NCBI GenBank assembly: GCA_019115485.1
Contig: DXDM01000014.1
Location: 1 to 64,000 of the forward strand
Length of the DNA: 64,000 bases
Direction: 5' to 3'
Source of the DNA: Candidatus Barnesiella excrementavium
GTDB lineage: Bacteria; Bacteroidota; Bacteroidia; Bacteroidales; Barnesiellaceae
Within the stretch, counting starts at the first letter, position 1. Every line of letters begins with the position of its first letter. The notes under the pieces were generated by a model. It did no database searches and had not been told where the DNA came from. It worked only from the letters and a program-made list of their open reading frames with translations. The position numbers and the translations under genes are program-made. Below are positions 10,248-17,919 of the stretch, piece after piece.

Positions 10248-11216
10248 TTACAGAATCGCATTGAACAGATAGCCCGACAAGATGATAAAGAGGGTGATGA
10301 TGCCGAAGAAGATGCCGATGAGGCGCCAGGTCATCATCTTCTTGAGCAGGGTTGCCTCGGGGAGCGAGAGCCCCACGACGGCCATCATGAAGGCCAGGGC
10401 GGTGCCGATGGGGATACCTTTGGCCACGAACACCTCGACGATGGGCACGATGCCGGCGGCGTTGGCATAGAGGGGAACGGCCAGCAGTACCGACAGGGGC
10501 ACGGCCCACACGTTGTCGCGCGACATGTATTGCTCGAAGAATCCTTCGGGTACGTAGCCGTGCATGATGGCTCCGATGCCGATACCGATGAGGATATAGA
10601 GCAAAACACCCTTGACGATACCCCAAGCCTCGCGCAAGATGGAGGGCAGCCGTTTCATAAAGGGGGTGCGCTCCTTCTCCCAGGTCGAGAAGTCGGCCGA
10701 GGCGTTTTGCTGGATCTGTTTCACCCAGTCGCTCAGGTAGGGTTCCAGTCGCAACCGGCCCAGCAGGAAGCCCCCCACCATACCCAGCAGGATTCCGCTC
10801 ACGACATAGACGACGGTAATGCGCACCCCGAAGGTGCCGAGAAACATGGCCACGGCCACCTCGTTGACCAGCGGCGAGGTGATGAGGTAGGCAAAGGTGA
10901 CTCCCAGCGGTATGCCTCCTTTGACAAACCCGATGAAGAGGGGAATCGACGAGCAGGAGCAGAAGGGGGTAATGGCTCCGAAGAGGGAGGCGAAGAGGTA
11001 TTGCAGTCCGTAGAACCGGTGTGTGGTGAGGTAGTTGCGCAGTCGCTCGATGGGGAAATAGGCGTTGACGACGCCCATGATGGCGCTGATGAAGAAGAGC
11101 AGCAGTACAATCTTTATCGAGTCGTAGACAAAAAAGTTGAGGGAGCTGCCGAGCGGTGTGTCGGCGCTCAGTCCGAGCAGGCTGTAAATCAGCCAGTCGG
11201 CAAATCGCTGTATCAT
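10248..11216 (-). CDS. COG0701/DUF318-type permease (ArsP-like or SO_0444-like efflux permease)
   Basis: CSCSSIPLFIGFVKGGIPLGVTFAYLITSPLVNEVAVAMFLGTFGVRITVVYVVSGILLGMVGGFLLG; next to arsC and the other ars genes. Confidence 0.8.
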   Translation of the reverse strand: MIQRFADWLIYSLLGLSADTPLGSSLNFFVYDSIKIVLLLFFISAIMGVVNAYFPIERLRNYLTTHRFYGLQYLFASLFGAITPFCSCSSIPLFIGFVKGGIPLGVTFAYLITSPLVNEVAVAMFLGTFGVRITVVYVVSGILLGMVGGFLLGRLRLEPYLSDWVKQIQQNASADFSTWEKERTPFMKRLPSILREAWGIVKGVLLYILIGIGIGAIMHGYVPEGFFEQYMSRDNVWAVPLSVLLAVPLYANAAGIVPIVEVFVAKGIPIGTALAFMMAVVGLSLPEATLLKKMMTWRLIGIFFGIITLFIILSGYLFNAIL

Positions 11217-11235
11217 GATAGTCTAAGTTTTTTTG

Positions 11236-11251
11236 TTTGTAATAGTACGAA
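11236..11251. promoter_or_regulatory. Candidate ArsR-type operator, site 3
   Basis: TTTGT-N6-ACGAA; matches the pattern TTYGY-N6-ACGAA seen at 13099 and 13480. Confidence 0.5.
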
Positions 11252-11267
11252 CATTGTAGGTAAAAAA

Positions 11268-11717
11268 TTATATTTCGCAGGCACACCGGGGTAGATCTTT
11301 CCCCAGAATCTCGGTCAGATAGAATCGGGCGAACCGATCTCGTATCTGGTCGCGGGCGGTGACGAACGTCGCTCTTATCGCTTCGGGCGACCCGGTAGCT
11401 TCGGCCGGATCCTCGATACCTATGTGCAGCCGGTGGCGCACTTGTCCCGAGAACAGGGGGCAGCTTTCGCGGGCGTGGTCACATACCGTAATCACATAAT
11501 CCCACGGCTCGTTTCGATAGACCTCGACATCGGTAGGGGTGTGGTGGCTGATATCGATACCGACTTCGGCCATGACCTCGATGGCCCAGGGATTGACTTG
11601 CCCGGCCGGGTGTGTGCCCGCCGAGAATACTTGCAGGTTGGGGTCGAACGCTTGCAGAAAGCTGTGAGCCATCTGGCTGCGGCAACTGTTGCCTGTGCAG
11701 AGAATCAAGATTTTCAT
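11268..11717 (-). CDS. arsC: Arsenate reductase, low-molecular-weight phosphatase type
   Basis: MKILILCTGNSCRSQMAHSFLQAFDPNLQVFSAGTHPAGQVNPWAIEVMAEVGIDISHHTPTDVEVY; start overlaps the upstream stop as ATGA. Confidence 0.9.
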   Translation of the reverse strand: MKILILCTGNSCRSQMAHSFLQAFDPNLQVFSAGTHPAGQVNPWAIEVMAEVGIDISHHTPTDVEVYRNEPWDYVITVCDHARESCPLFSGQVRHRLHIGIEDPAEATGSPEAIRATFVTARDQIRDRFARFYLTEILGKDLPRCACEI

Positions 11718-12407
11718 ATCCAGTCTAATTGTATGAGGGCGTAGTAGAGACCCACGATGATAAACAGGGTCGCCACAGCGCGGTTGAACCACTTTTGAAA
11801 CAGTTGTATGCGGTTGTAGAACCGTCCGATTCCGGCCACGCTGTATGCCAGTATCCAAGCCGCCGCTACGACAGGCAAGCCGGTAGCCAGGGCAAAGACT
11901 ACGGGGAGCAGATAGCCTCCGGGTTCGAGAACCGACATCGGTATGAGCATTCCGAAGTAGAGCACTCCGCTGGTGGGACAGAAGGCCAGGGCGAGGAGGA
12001 TACCCAGTAGCAGGCTGCCCCAGGCTCCTTGAAGTCGCTCGCTTTTTACCGAGGGAGAGAATCCCCATCGCGAGAGCGGCAGCTTGTGGCCGAACCACAT
12101 GAACCCTCCGACGATGAGCAGCAACGGAGCCAGCAACCGTTCGCCCCAACGGTTTATCTCCTTCTCGACGTTGCAGTATGGCGATGAGAAGGGCCCCCAG
12201 TGTGGCGTAGGCTATTACACGTCCGAGCGTGTAGAGCACGCCGTTGGTAAAGATGCGGTTGCGGTTTTCTATATCTTTGCTTATAAAGCCGATGGCGGTA
12301 ATGTTGGTGGCCAGCGGGCAGGGGCTCACCGCCGTGAGCAGGCCGAGCAGAAAGGCCGTGACGACAGGTACCTCGCTCTGCTCGAGCAGGGTTTGCAGGA
12401 AATTCAT
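11714..12407 (-). pseudogene. arsG: ArsG-family aromatic (aminobenzyl)arsenical efflux permease, frameshifted
   Basis: N-terminal part MNFLQTLLEQSEVPVVTAFLLGLLTAVSPCPLATNITAIGFISKDIENRNRIFTNGVLYTLGRVIAYATLGALLIAILQ is in the frame of ORF 11268..12407; the rest, LLAPLLLIVGGFMWFGHKL...LYYALIQLDWI, is in the frame of ORF 11714..12136; shift lies around 12160-12175. Confidence 0.75.
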
Positions 12408-12417
12408 GTGCTAAAAC

Positions 12418-12825
12418 CTATTTGAGCAGTTGGATAATAGTCTCCCGTATCTTCTGTTTGAAGAGAGCCGTGTTGCTTCGTGCATTTTGAAAAGCAAATA
12501 GCGTGAGGTCGTTGCGCTGTTCTATGCCCTCGTTCCACCCGTTAATGAAGAGCGATGAGCGGCTTACCCGGTATCGGTCGGCCAGTTTTTCGCCTTCGGG
12601 GGTTGAGAGGTCTATTTCACGGAACTTTACTTTCTGCTCCTTGACTTGCCGGGCGAAACTTTCGTCGATGACTTCACGGGTGTATGCCTCGATGGCTTTG
12701 CAGGTGGCACATCGTTGTTTCCCGTGGAAGTAGAGTACCTCGACAAAGGTGTCGGGCTGAGTTTCAGCCCAGCCTGGCGCCAGGCATAGCATGATGAATG
12801 AAAGGGCAATAACTATCGGTTTCAT
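12418..12825 (-). CDS. arsF: ArsF-like thioredoxin-fold protein (nitrophenyl compound nitroreductase subunit ArsF family)
   Basis: Signal peptide, then VEVLYFHGKQRCATCKAIEAYTREVIDESFARQVKEQKVKFREIDL; CATC motif; located between arsG and the thioredoxin gene. Confidence 0.75.
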   Translation of the reverse strand: MKPIVIALSFIMLCLAPGWAETQPDTFVEVLYFHGKQRCATCKAIEAYTREVIDESFARQVKEQKVKFREIDLSTPEGEKLADRYRVSRSSLFINGWNEGIEQRNDLTLFAFQNARSNTALFKQKIRETIIQLLK

Positions 12826-12838
12826 GGTCAGGTGCTGT

Positions 12839-13069
12839 TTATCGGGTGAGTAGGGCTTTGATTTCGTCGGTCGACAGTTTGCCTTTGCCCACCACTTTTC
12901 CGTCTATGACGAGGGCCGGCAGTGACATCACGTTATAGGCCATGATTTTTATCAAATCTTCTTCTTTTGAGAGTGTGGCTTGTATTCCCAGCTCGTTGAC
13001 TACTTGTTCTACTCGTTCGTACAAGGCTTTGCACCCGGCGCAGCCGGTTCCTAAAACTTTGATTTCCAT
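12839..13069 (-). CDS. Small thioredoxin-family protein (redox-active disulfide protein 2 type)
   Basis: MEIKVLGTGCAGCKALYERVEQVVNELGIQATLSKEEDLIKIMAYNVMSLPALVIDGKVVGKG; CAGC motif. Confidence 0.85.
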   Translation of the reverse strand: MEIKVLGTGCAGCKALYERVEQVVNELGIQATLSKEEDLIKIMAYNVMSLPALVIDGKVVGKGKLSTDEIKALLTR

Positions 13070-13098
13070 AATTTGTATAAGTTATAAGTTAAACGTAT

Positions 13099-13114
13099 TT
13101 CGTAAAACAACGAA
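13099..13114. promoter_or_regulatory. Candidate ArsR-type operator, site 2
   Basis: TTCGTAAAACAACGAA, 5+6+5 inverted repeat between arsR and the thioredoxin gene. Confidence 0.55.
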
Positions 13115-13138
13115 CAATGTGGCGAAAAAAAGGGGCTG

Positions 13139-13468
13139 CTATTTGCAGCATTTCCCCGAAGAGCAGACGCATTGCCCGAAAAACTCTTGAAAGAGCTGTC
13201 GGGCCCTTTCCCAGTTTTGCCGGTTGATGCAATACCGCACCTTGGGAGTCTCCACCTCGCCCTGTATGAGGTCGGCCTCTTTCAACTCTTTCAAGTGTTG
13301 GGAGACCGTCGCCTTGGCGATGGGCAGCTCTTCGTGAATATCGCCGAAGTAGCAGGTCTCCTGTTGGGCCAGGAAGTGCATGATGGCGATGCGGGCCGGG
13401 TGTCCCAGCGCTTTGGCGATGCGGGCCAGTTGCTCCTGGGTGGGGGTGTACTCTTTTTTCTCGTCCAT
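13139..13468 (-). CDS. arsR: ArsR-family metalloregulator
   Basis: [72 protein letters not shown]-terminal CVCSSGKCC; internal ATG start at 13468. Confidence 0.9.
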   Translation of the reverse strand: MDEKKEYTPTQEQLARIAKALGHPARIAIMHFLAQQETCYFGDIHEELPIAKATVSQHLKELKEADLIQGEVETPKVRYCINRQNWERARQLFQEFFGQCVCSSGKCCK

Positions 13469-13479
13469 AGTTTGCTTGT

Positions 13480-13499
13480 TGTTCGCAAATATACGAACA
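13480..13499. promoter_or_regulatory. Candidate ArsR operator, site 1, overlapping the arsR -7 element
   Basis: TGTTCGCAAATATACGAACA; minus strand reads TGTTCG-TATATTTG-CGAACA, so the Bacteroidetes -7 motif sits inside the palindrome. Confidence 0.65.
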
Positions 13500-13859
13500 T
13501 AATTCGATTGGTCAATCATATTTGCGTTTTTTTTGTTGGGTATCGCATTTTGTACCGCTTCGTGAACCGGGTGGGGAGGGTAGATGTTTTTCTCTTCGGG
13601 GCGGTGGATAAAGCAGGTAAACTTTAATTATCGGCTTGATGAATAATAGGTTGTATCTATTCTTGCAGGCAGGGGTAGAGGGTGATGAGGGTTGAAAACA
13701 AACCCTAAAAAGCCCTAAAAATAGATAGCCAGGGCGTGTCTGTTTTGGCAGGACTTTGTAAAAGAGCTATTTTTGCCACCTGCTCTGGGGATTATTTAGA
13801 ACTAATTTAAATTCGGCCGGTAGAATTACGGTGAAAATTCACACTAAAAACGACTGATA

Positions 13860-14372
13860 ATGAAACTGATAATGAGTGACCGACCTGTTTCTCTGAACCT
13901 TCGGGTCGATTCGGAGATAAAATATATCGACTTGTCTTCGTTGAAGATTGCCAACTGTACGGGCTGTTTCGGCTGTTGGACCCGCACACCCGGCAAGTGC
14001 GTGATGCGCGACGATGCCACGCGGGTATATCCCTATATTGCCGCCAGCGACACGGTGCTGTATGTGAGCCGGGTGAAGTATGGCGGCTACGACGTGGTGA
14101 TGAAACGCATGCTCGAGCGGGCTATCCCGGTGCAGCAGGCCTTTATTCGGGTCTTCAAGGGTGAGACGCATCATGTGCAGCGGGCGGTGGTGCCCAAGCG
14201 GGCGACGATTGTGGCCTATGGCGACATCGAGCCCGAGGAGCGGGCCATCTTTGAACGGTTGGTGGCGCGCAATGCGAGCAACATGAGTTTCGAGAGTTAT
14301 GAAATACGCTTCGTTCCCGAAGCGGAATTGAATGATTGTATCCAGAAAATTGTAGATCAATGGGACGTGTGA
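13860..14372 (+). CDS. Flavodoxin-like family protein, N-terminally short
   Basis: IKYIDLSSLKIANCTGCFGCWTRTPGKCVMRDDATRVYPYIAASDTVLYVSRVKYGGYDVVMKRMLER; lacks an obvious GSPR/P-loop segment. Confidence 0.7.
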   Translation: MKLIMSDRPVSLNLRVDSEIKYIDLSSLKIANCTGCFGCWTRTPGKCVMRDDATRVYPYIAASDTVLYVSRVKYGGYDVVMKRMLERAIPVQQAFIRVFKGETHHVQRAVVPKRATIVAYGDIEPEERAIFERLVARNASNMSFESYEIRFVPEAELNDCIQKIVDQWDV

Positions 14373-14989
14373 TGATTATAAACGGCAGCCCCCGGGCGCC
14401 GAAGTCGAATTCCCGGCGGTATGCCGAGATTTTTGCCCGATATTGTCCGGTCGAGACCGACTACTTCAACCTGACGAAACGGAATCATCGCGAGTTGTGC
14501 GACTTGATGGGCCGATACACCGATGTGCTGTTTGTCTTTCCCCTCTATGCCGATGCTTTACCGGTGGGCTTTCTTGAATTTTTGAAAGTGTTGGAGGTAA
14601 ATCCACCGGCTCGTAGACCGGTGATTTCCATTCTCATCAACTGCGGCTTTTTGGAGTATACTCAAAACGAGATTGCCATGCAGATGCTGCGGTTTTATTG
14701 CCGGAAGAACGGGTACCGGTTGGGGGCGGTCTTGGAGTTGGGTAGTGGCGAGGCCATCTTGGGAACCCCCTTCAAGTATGTGGCGGTGCGGGCCATCAAG
14801 CGGTTGGCCCGGTCGGTAGGCCGTGGGGAGTATTGTACGATACAGGCCACCATGCCGCTGAGCAAGCGGTGGTTCATTTGGGCCTCGACTTACTATTGGA
14901 CCCGCTACGGCCGCAAGTTCGGGGTGACCCAATCGCAGATGCAGACCCCGCTGATTGAGGACGGCCGGTTGCCGGATATCGAGGGATAG
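14360..14989 (+). CDS. NAD(P)H-dependent oxidoreductase / flavodoxin-like protein
   Basis: MGRVMIINGSPRAPKSNSRRYAEIFARYC; ATG at 14360 overlaps the previous gene by 13 nt. Confidence 0.75.
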   Translation: MGRVMIINGSPRAPKSNSRRYAEIFARYCPVETDYFNLTKRNHRELCDLMGRYTDVLFVFPLYADALPVGFLEFLKVLEVNPPARRPVISILINCGFLEYTQNEIAMQMLRFYCRKNGYRLGAVLELGSGEAILGTPFKYVAVRAIKRLARSVGRGEYCTIQATMPLSKRWFIWASTYYWTRYGRKFGVTQSQMQTPLIEDGRLPDIEG

Positions 14990-14997
14990 GATTCCAT

Positions 14998-15172
14998 TAT
15001 CTTTTCATAAGATAAGATGTAGTTCGGCCTGACCACATTTGAAAACTGCGTTTTCATTTGGTTCTGCTCTCACCTTTCGCTATCTTTTCATAAGATAAGA
15101 TGCGGTTCGGCATAACCACATTTGAAAACTACGTTTTCATTTGGTTCTGCTCTCACCTTTCATTATCTTTGC
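14998..15172 (+). repeat. Dispersed promoter-bearing intergenic repeat, locus A (two 83-bp units)
   Basis: TATCTT-start at 14998, 15081 and 15164 (period 83); each unit has GAAAACnnnGTTTTC and CTCACCTTTC; ends TTTG-N20-TATCTTTG. Confidence 0.85.
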
Positions 15173-15198
15173 ACCCCGAAATAGAAAGGATACAGATT

Positions 15199-15378
15199 AT
15201 GAATACGTTACCCGAAGATCCGATGATTCTGTTTTCGTTTATCAACACGAAACTGCGCGACAATTATGCCTCGCTCGATGCCTTGTGCGACGATATGCAC
15301 ATCAGCAAGGCCGATTTGGTGGCCAAGTTGGGGAGTGCGGGATTTGAATATAATCCCAGTCAAAACAAGTTCTGGTAA
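15199..15378 (+). CDS. DUF4250 domain-containing small protein
   Basis: MNTLPEDPMILFSFINTKLRDNYASLDALCDDMHISKADLVAKLGSAGFEYNPSQNKFW; the ORF's longer N-terminus is repeat-derived. Confidence 0.85.
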   Translation: MNTLPEDPMILFSFINTKLRDNYASLDALCDDMHISKADLVAKLGSAGFEYNPSQNKFW

Positions 15379-15480
15379 TCGGCAGACGATGGCGGGGCTG
15401 TCACGAAGGGGCAGCCTCTTTGACCGTTTGTATCTGTCTCATGGCTACGCAGCCCGGTAGTGCCGGAGCTGCGATTTTTT

Positions 15481-17919
15481 TTAAAATCTGAAACTGATAC
15501 TTCCGTAGGGCATGCAGTTGTAGGGCCAGTGCACGGAGTAGAAATCGAGAATCTCCTCTTCGGGAGGATTGCCCACGATGTTATAGAGCCCTACACGCAG
15601 GAGCAGCAACTTGTCGTCGCCGAAATTTTGTTTGTAGCAATAACCGGCATCGACCCGGTAGTTGAGTGGGGCTCGTTTCTTCCGGAACTCTTCGATGGAA
15701 TAGGGGTCGAAGGTCTCTTCGTCGATTTCGAGTACCTTGCCCGACCGCAAGAGTCCGCCCAGCGAGAAAATCGAGTGGGTGCCCAGCGTATAGGAGACAG
15801 CTCCGTTCAACTGGTGGGGTATGTCGTAGAGCGAAGGAAGTTTGCCGCTGACCTTCAACTCGTCGAACCATTCGCGGCTGCGGGCGTAGGTGTAGGAGAG
15901 TTGCAGCAGCCAGTGCCGCCAGTAGTTGTAGAAGTAGCATTTGATGCCGTAGCTGTCGCCGTCGCCGGTCATGATGTAGTTGCTCCATTGGGTATCCTCG
16001 ACAAAGGTTGCGGGTCGCAGAGCCACGATGTTGCGACGGGTCTTGTAGTAACCCGACACTTCGAGGGCTCCGTTGCGCAGGTTGTGTTTCCAGCCTGCCT
16101 CGTAGTGTTCCGACGAACGGGGTTTGTACGATTCGATGCTGGGCATTCTGAAATCGGTGGGCAGGAAGAAGGTGTTGAACCGCAGGTAGTGGTAGAACTG
16201 TTCCATGCGGGAGAAGTTGAGGTAGAACAGGTCGTTGTTCCACGGGGAGTATTTGAGCGAGAAGCGGGGCTGAATGCTGTAATAGTCGCGATGCTTCTCG
16301 GGCAGGTAGCCGATGAAATGGACTCCCACTTGCGTGAAGAGGCGGGAGGTGATGCGAATGAGGTTGTCGTAGAAGATGGAGAACTGGTCGATGGGCTCGT
16401 GACGCACGCGCACGGTGTCGCCGAATACAGCCAGGTCGTAGATTTCGTGGTCGTATTTGGCCCCCCAGCGGGTCGTGTAGATGTTGTCGTAGCTGTAACT
16501 GAACTCGGTCGAGATATTCAGCGACTTGATGCCGCTGTGGATATAGTTGTGGGTATCGGTCTCGAACCCCAGCATATTGGCATTGGCAATGTTGGTGTAC
16601 GAGGTGTAGAAGATTGAGGTGGTATTGCTCAGCTTTCCCTTCGAGAAGTTGTAGGCCAGCTGGTAAATCTGGTTGTTCCATCGCAGGACCGATATTTTCT
16701 CTTTGGGCCCGATGGGCAGCCGGTAGTTGTCGCGGGCGTTGTAGGCCAGGGCTTTGAGCGAACTCGACGGCGAGATGTCGTAGGAGAGTTTTGCGTTGAA
16801 ATCGAGAGTCGAGTGGTTGAGGCGGTCCTCCTCCGACAGGAACTCGTCGAACAGGTCGAGCCAGCTGCGCCGGGCGCTCACCAGATAGGAGAGCTTGTTT
16901 TTGATAATGGGTCCTTCGAGCATGACCGACGCGGCCGGCATGTCGAGCGAGAGGGTGCGCATGTGTTCCTGCTTGTTGCCGTCTTTGAGGTTCACCTCGG
17001 TAATCGACGAGAGCTTCCCCTCCAATTTGGTGGGGAAGAAGCCTTTGTGGAAGACGATGTTTTTCACCGCGTCGCCGTTGAACACGGGCAACAAGAGGTT
17101 GAGGTGCCCCGGGTGATAGACGGGTACGCCGTCGAGCAGGAGCTGATTCTCGTCATACCCTCCGCCGTCGACCAGGAAGTTGTTGCCGGTGGGGATACCG
17201 GTCACGCCCGGCAGAATCCATATCTGCGAGAACAGGTCGTTGCTGCTGAACGACAGCATGCTCGACGGGGCCAGCTCGTCGAGCGAATTGCTCAGCTTGT
17301 GCGACTTCACGGTGACCTCGTTGATTTCATAGAGAAGAGCTTTGAGCTGGGGGGTAAGGGTGAGGTTGCGGTCGGCGGTAATTGTCTGCTCGTAGGGCTC
17401 GTAACCCATGCAGGAGATGACGAGGCGATACTCCCCTTCGGGCAAAGGCAGCTTGAAGCGACCGTTCTCGTCGGAGAGGGTGTATTGCCGCTTGCCCGAC
17501 GGGTCGTAGAGCGAGACGATGGCTCCGTAGAGTTTCTCGCTGCTACCCTCCTCGCAGATGGTTCCCGAGAGGGTGTAGAACTTTTCCTCCCCGATTTGTA
17601 TCACCAGTTTGCGCGGTGGTATGACGGTGGTCTTGAAGGTATACTCTTTCAGCAGGATTTTCAGGAGTCTCCCCACGGTAGTCGTCCCGGCCGTCTTGAA
17701 CGTACACATCTGGTCAAGGTCGATGGCCGAGGGGTTATAGGAGAGGGTGATGCCACATTGCTTCTCAATCTGGTCGAACCATTGTAGCACAGTAGCAGAA
17801 GAGGCAGATACTGATATCCGCTCTTCTGCTATCGAAGTGGGTTTTGCATTTTCACCTGACGATGAACAAACCCAAAGTAGTGCGATTATTGAGAATAAGA
17901 GTTGTAGCCTATTCATCAT
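15481..17919 (-). CDS. TonB-dependent outer-membrane receptor with N-terminal STN and carboxypeptidase-regulatory-like domains
   Basis: Start MMNRLQLLFSIIALLWVCSSS; STN-like ATVLQWFDQIEKQCGITLSYNPSAID; plug NNFLVDGGGYDENQLLLDGVPVYHPGHLNL; ends ...YGSISFRF. Confidence 0.9.
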   Translation of the reverse strand: MMNRLQLLFSIIALLWVCSSSGENAKPTSIAEERISVSASSATVLQWFDQIEKQCGITLSYNPSAIDLDQMCTFKTAGTTTVGRLLKILLKEYTFKTTVIPPRKLVIQIGEEKFYTLSGTICEEGSSEKLYGAIVSLYDPSGKRQYTLSDENGRFKLPLPEGEYRLVISCMGYEPYEQTITADRNLTLTPQLKALLYEINEVTVKSHKLSNSLDELAPSSMLSFSSNDLFSQIWILPGVTGIPTGNNFLVDGGGYDENQLLLDGVPVYHPGHLNLLLPVFNGDAVKNIVFHKGFFPTKLEGKLSSITEVNLKDGNKQEHMRTLSLDMPAASVMLEGPIIKNKLSYLVSARRSWLDLFDEFLSEEDRLNHSTLDFNAKLSYDISPSSSLKALAYNARDNYRLPIGPKEKISVLRWNNQIYQLAYNFSKGKLSNTTSIFYTSYTNIANANMLGFETDTHNYIHSGIKSLNISTEFSYSYDNIYTTRWGAKYDHEIYDLAVFGDTVRVRHEPIDQFSIFYDNLIRITSRLFTQVGVHFIGYLPEKHRDYYSIQPRFSLKYSPWNNDLFYLNFSRMEQFYHYLRFNTFFLPTDFRMPSIESYKPRSSEHYEAGWKHNLRNGALEVSGYYKTRRNIVALRPATFVEDTQWSNYIMTGDGDSYGIKCYFYNYWRHWLLQLSYTYARSREWFDELKVSGKLPSLYDIPHQLNGAVSYTLGTHSIFSLGGLLRSGKVLEIDEETFDPYSIEEFRKKRAPLNYRVDAGYCYKQNFGDDKLLLLRVGLYNIVGNPPEEEILDFYSVHWPYNCMPYGSISFRF

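Noticed and set aside
12155-12180. Programmed ribosomal frameshifting in arsG
   Set aside because: No slippery heptamer or following pseudoknot that I could recognise; an indel or consensus error is simpler.
11268-12407. A genuine 379-aa ArsG-ArsC fusion protein
   Set aside because: The middle segment is an out-of-frame reading of arsG; arsC has its own ATG in an ATGA overlap with the native arsG stop.
14998-15172. CRISPR-like or invertible-promoter interpretation of the 83-bp tandem units
   Set aside because: No direct-repeat/unique-spacer pattern; all copies at all four loci share one orientation, and no recombinase gene or long flanking inverted repeats are present.
15100-15198. N-terminal extension MRFGITTFENYVFIWFCSHLSLSL of the DUF4250 ORF
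   Set aside because: Translation of the promoter repeat (a similar string appears at 49790-49860); the real start is at 15199 after the -7 element.
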